From the NCBI GenBank assembly GCA_021845665.1, contig JAJZVO010000003.1, positions 1 through 64,000 of the forward strand: a DNA stretch of 64,000 bases, read 5' to 3'. This document shows, piece after piece, positions 63,797-64,000 of the stretch. Both the position numbers and the translations under genes were made by a program. The notes below the pieces were generated by a model. It searched no databases. It was not told where the DNA came from and saw nothing but the letters and a program-made list of their open reading frames with translations. Within the stretch, counting starts at the first letter, position 1. Each line of letters opens with the position of its first letter. Origin of the DNA: Bacteroidota bacterium. GTDB taxonomy: Bacteria; Bacteroidota; Ignavibacteria; Kryptoniales; JAKASW01.

Positions 63797-64000
63797 GACG
63801 TTTCTATGAACCCGTAAAATGATGGAATATTGCGCGAATGCCTGACGTTGTTGACTACGGCCCGTCCGCTCCGCTTGTTACAGAGCGGTCGCACTGAAGT
63901 CCAGTAACTTCGGTCGGTGCAGGGCGCCCATCACAAAGGGTCGGTAATCTTATGTTGGAGCGTCCGCCGGTAGGGGATGCAAATGCAGTTGAAGTTACCT
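63797..64000. other. Upstream region of the TonB-receptor operon
   Basis: About 200 bases to the window end. No gene or terminator recognised; it probably holds the operon promoter. Confidence 0.4.

Overview
The window looks like a chromosomal segment of a Gram-negative member of the Bacteroidota / Fibrobacteres-Chlorobi-Bacteroidota group, most like Ignavibacteria or Kryptonia-type lineages. The reasons are a type IX secretion (T9SS) C-terminal sorting tail with the NYPNPFNPST signature, a PorV/PorQ-family outer-membrane protein, a TonB-dependent receptor with a carboxypeptidase-like plug, DUF4402 pilin-like proteins and zinc-finger anti-sigma/ECF pairs. This placement is inferred from gene families, not from a tree. 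Most genes lie on the minus strand; only malate enzyme, the second ECF operon and the IS relic are on the plus strand.

Layout. 1-3.2 kb is a damaged accessory island: an internally deleted IS66-type transposase, a T9SS-secreted Asp-box protein interrupted by one amber codon, and a second solo copy of the IS end. 3.5-6.3 kb is an ECF sigma / HEAT-repeat anti-sigma / DUF4097 operon. 6.4-8.6 kb carries a LysE exporter and a GT9 glycosyltransferase. 8.7-13.4 kb is a partner-switching signalling module (two SpoIIE-type phosphatases, a STAS protein, an RsbW-like kinase). 13.6-19.3 kb is a packed run: lon, dnaX with an A9 slippery run, a PorV-like protein and a DUF1684 lipoprotein. maeB follows (19.8-22.0 kb). 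22.1-30.1 kb holds a chaperone-usher-like fibre locus with DUF4402 pilins, several of them broken. 30.1-30.8 kb is gene-free and full of inverted repeats.

30.9-45.2 kb is mostly housekeeping: GH31 glucosidase, aspS, mutL, ftsY, a PgsA-type enzyme, purF, a second lon with an unknown helical protein and hsp20, and an aldo/keto reductase. 45.4-47.5 kb is a second ECF operon with a TlpA-like lipoprotein, followed by tRNA-Glu(CTC) and tRNA-Gln(CTG), a pyrophosphatase, an amidase and a hybrid histidine kinase. 52.4-57.6 kb is a sugar-use group (GH35, CBM9 protein, SSS transporter). 57.8-63.8 kb is a five-gene operon with coupled, overlapping starts: TonB receptor, radical SAM/SPASM-like enzyme, four-helix membrane protein, ATC-hydrolase-like protein, and a GMC oxidoreductase with a ferredoxin-like cysteine motif.

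The last operon is the best candidate for an undescribed system: an outer-membrane receptor plus three enzymes, two of them likely iron-sulfur proteins. Other notable items are the possible programmed slippage in dnaX, the usher gene with an ATC where its start codon should be, and two different palindromic elements that sit exactly on the CTAG of a stop codon.
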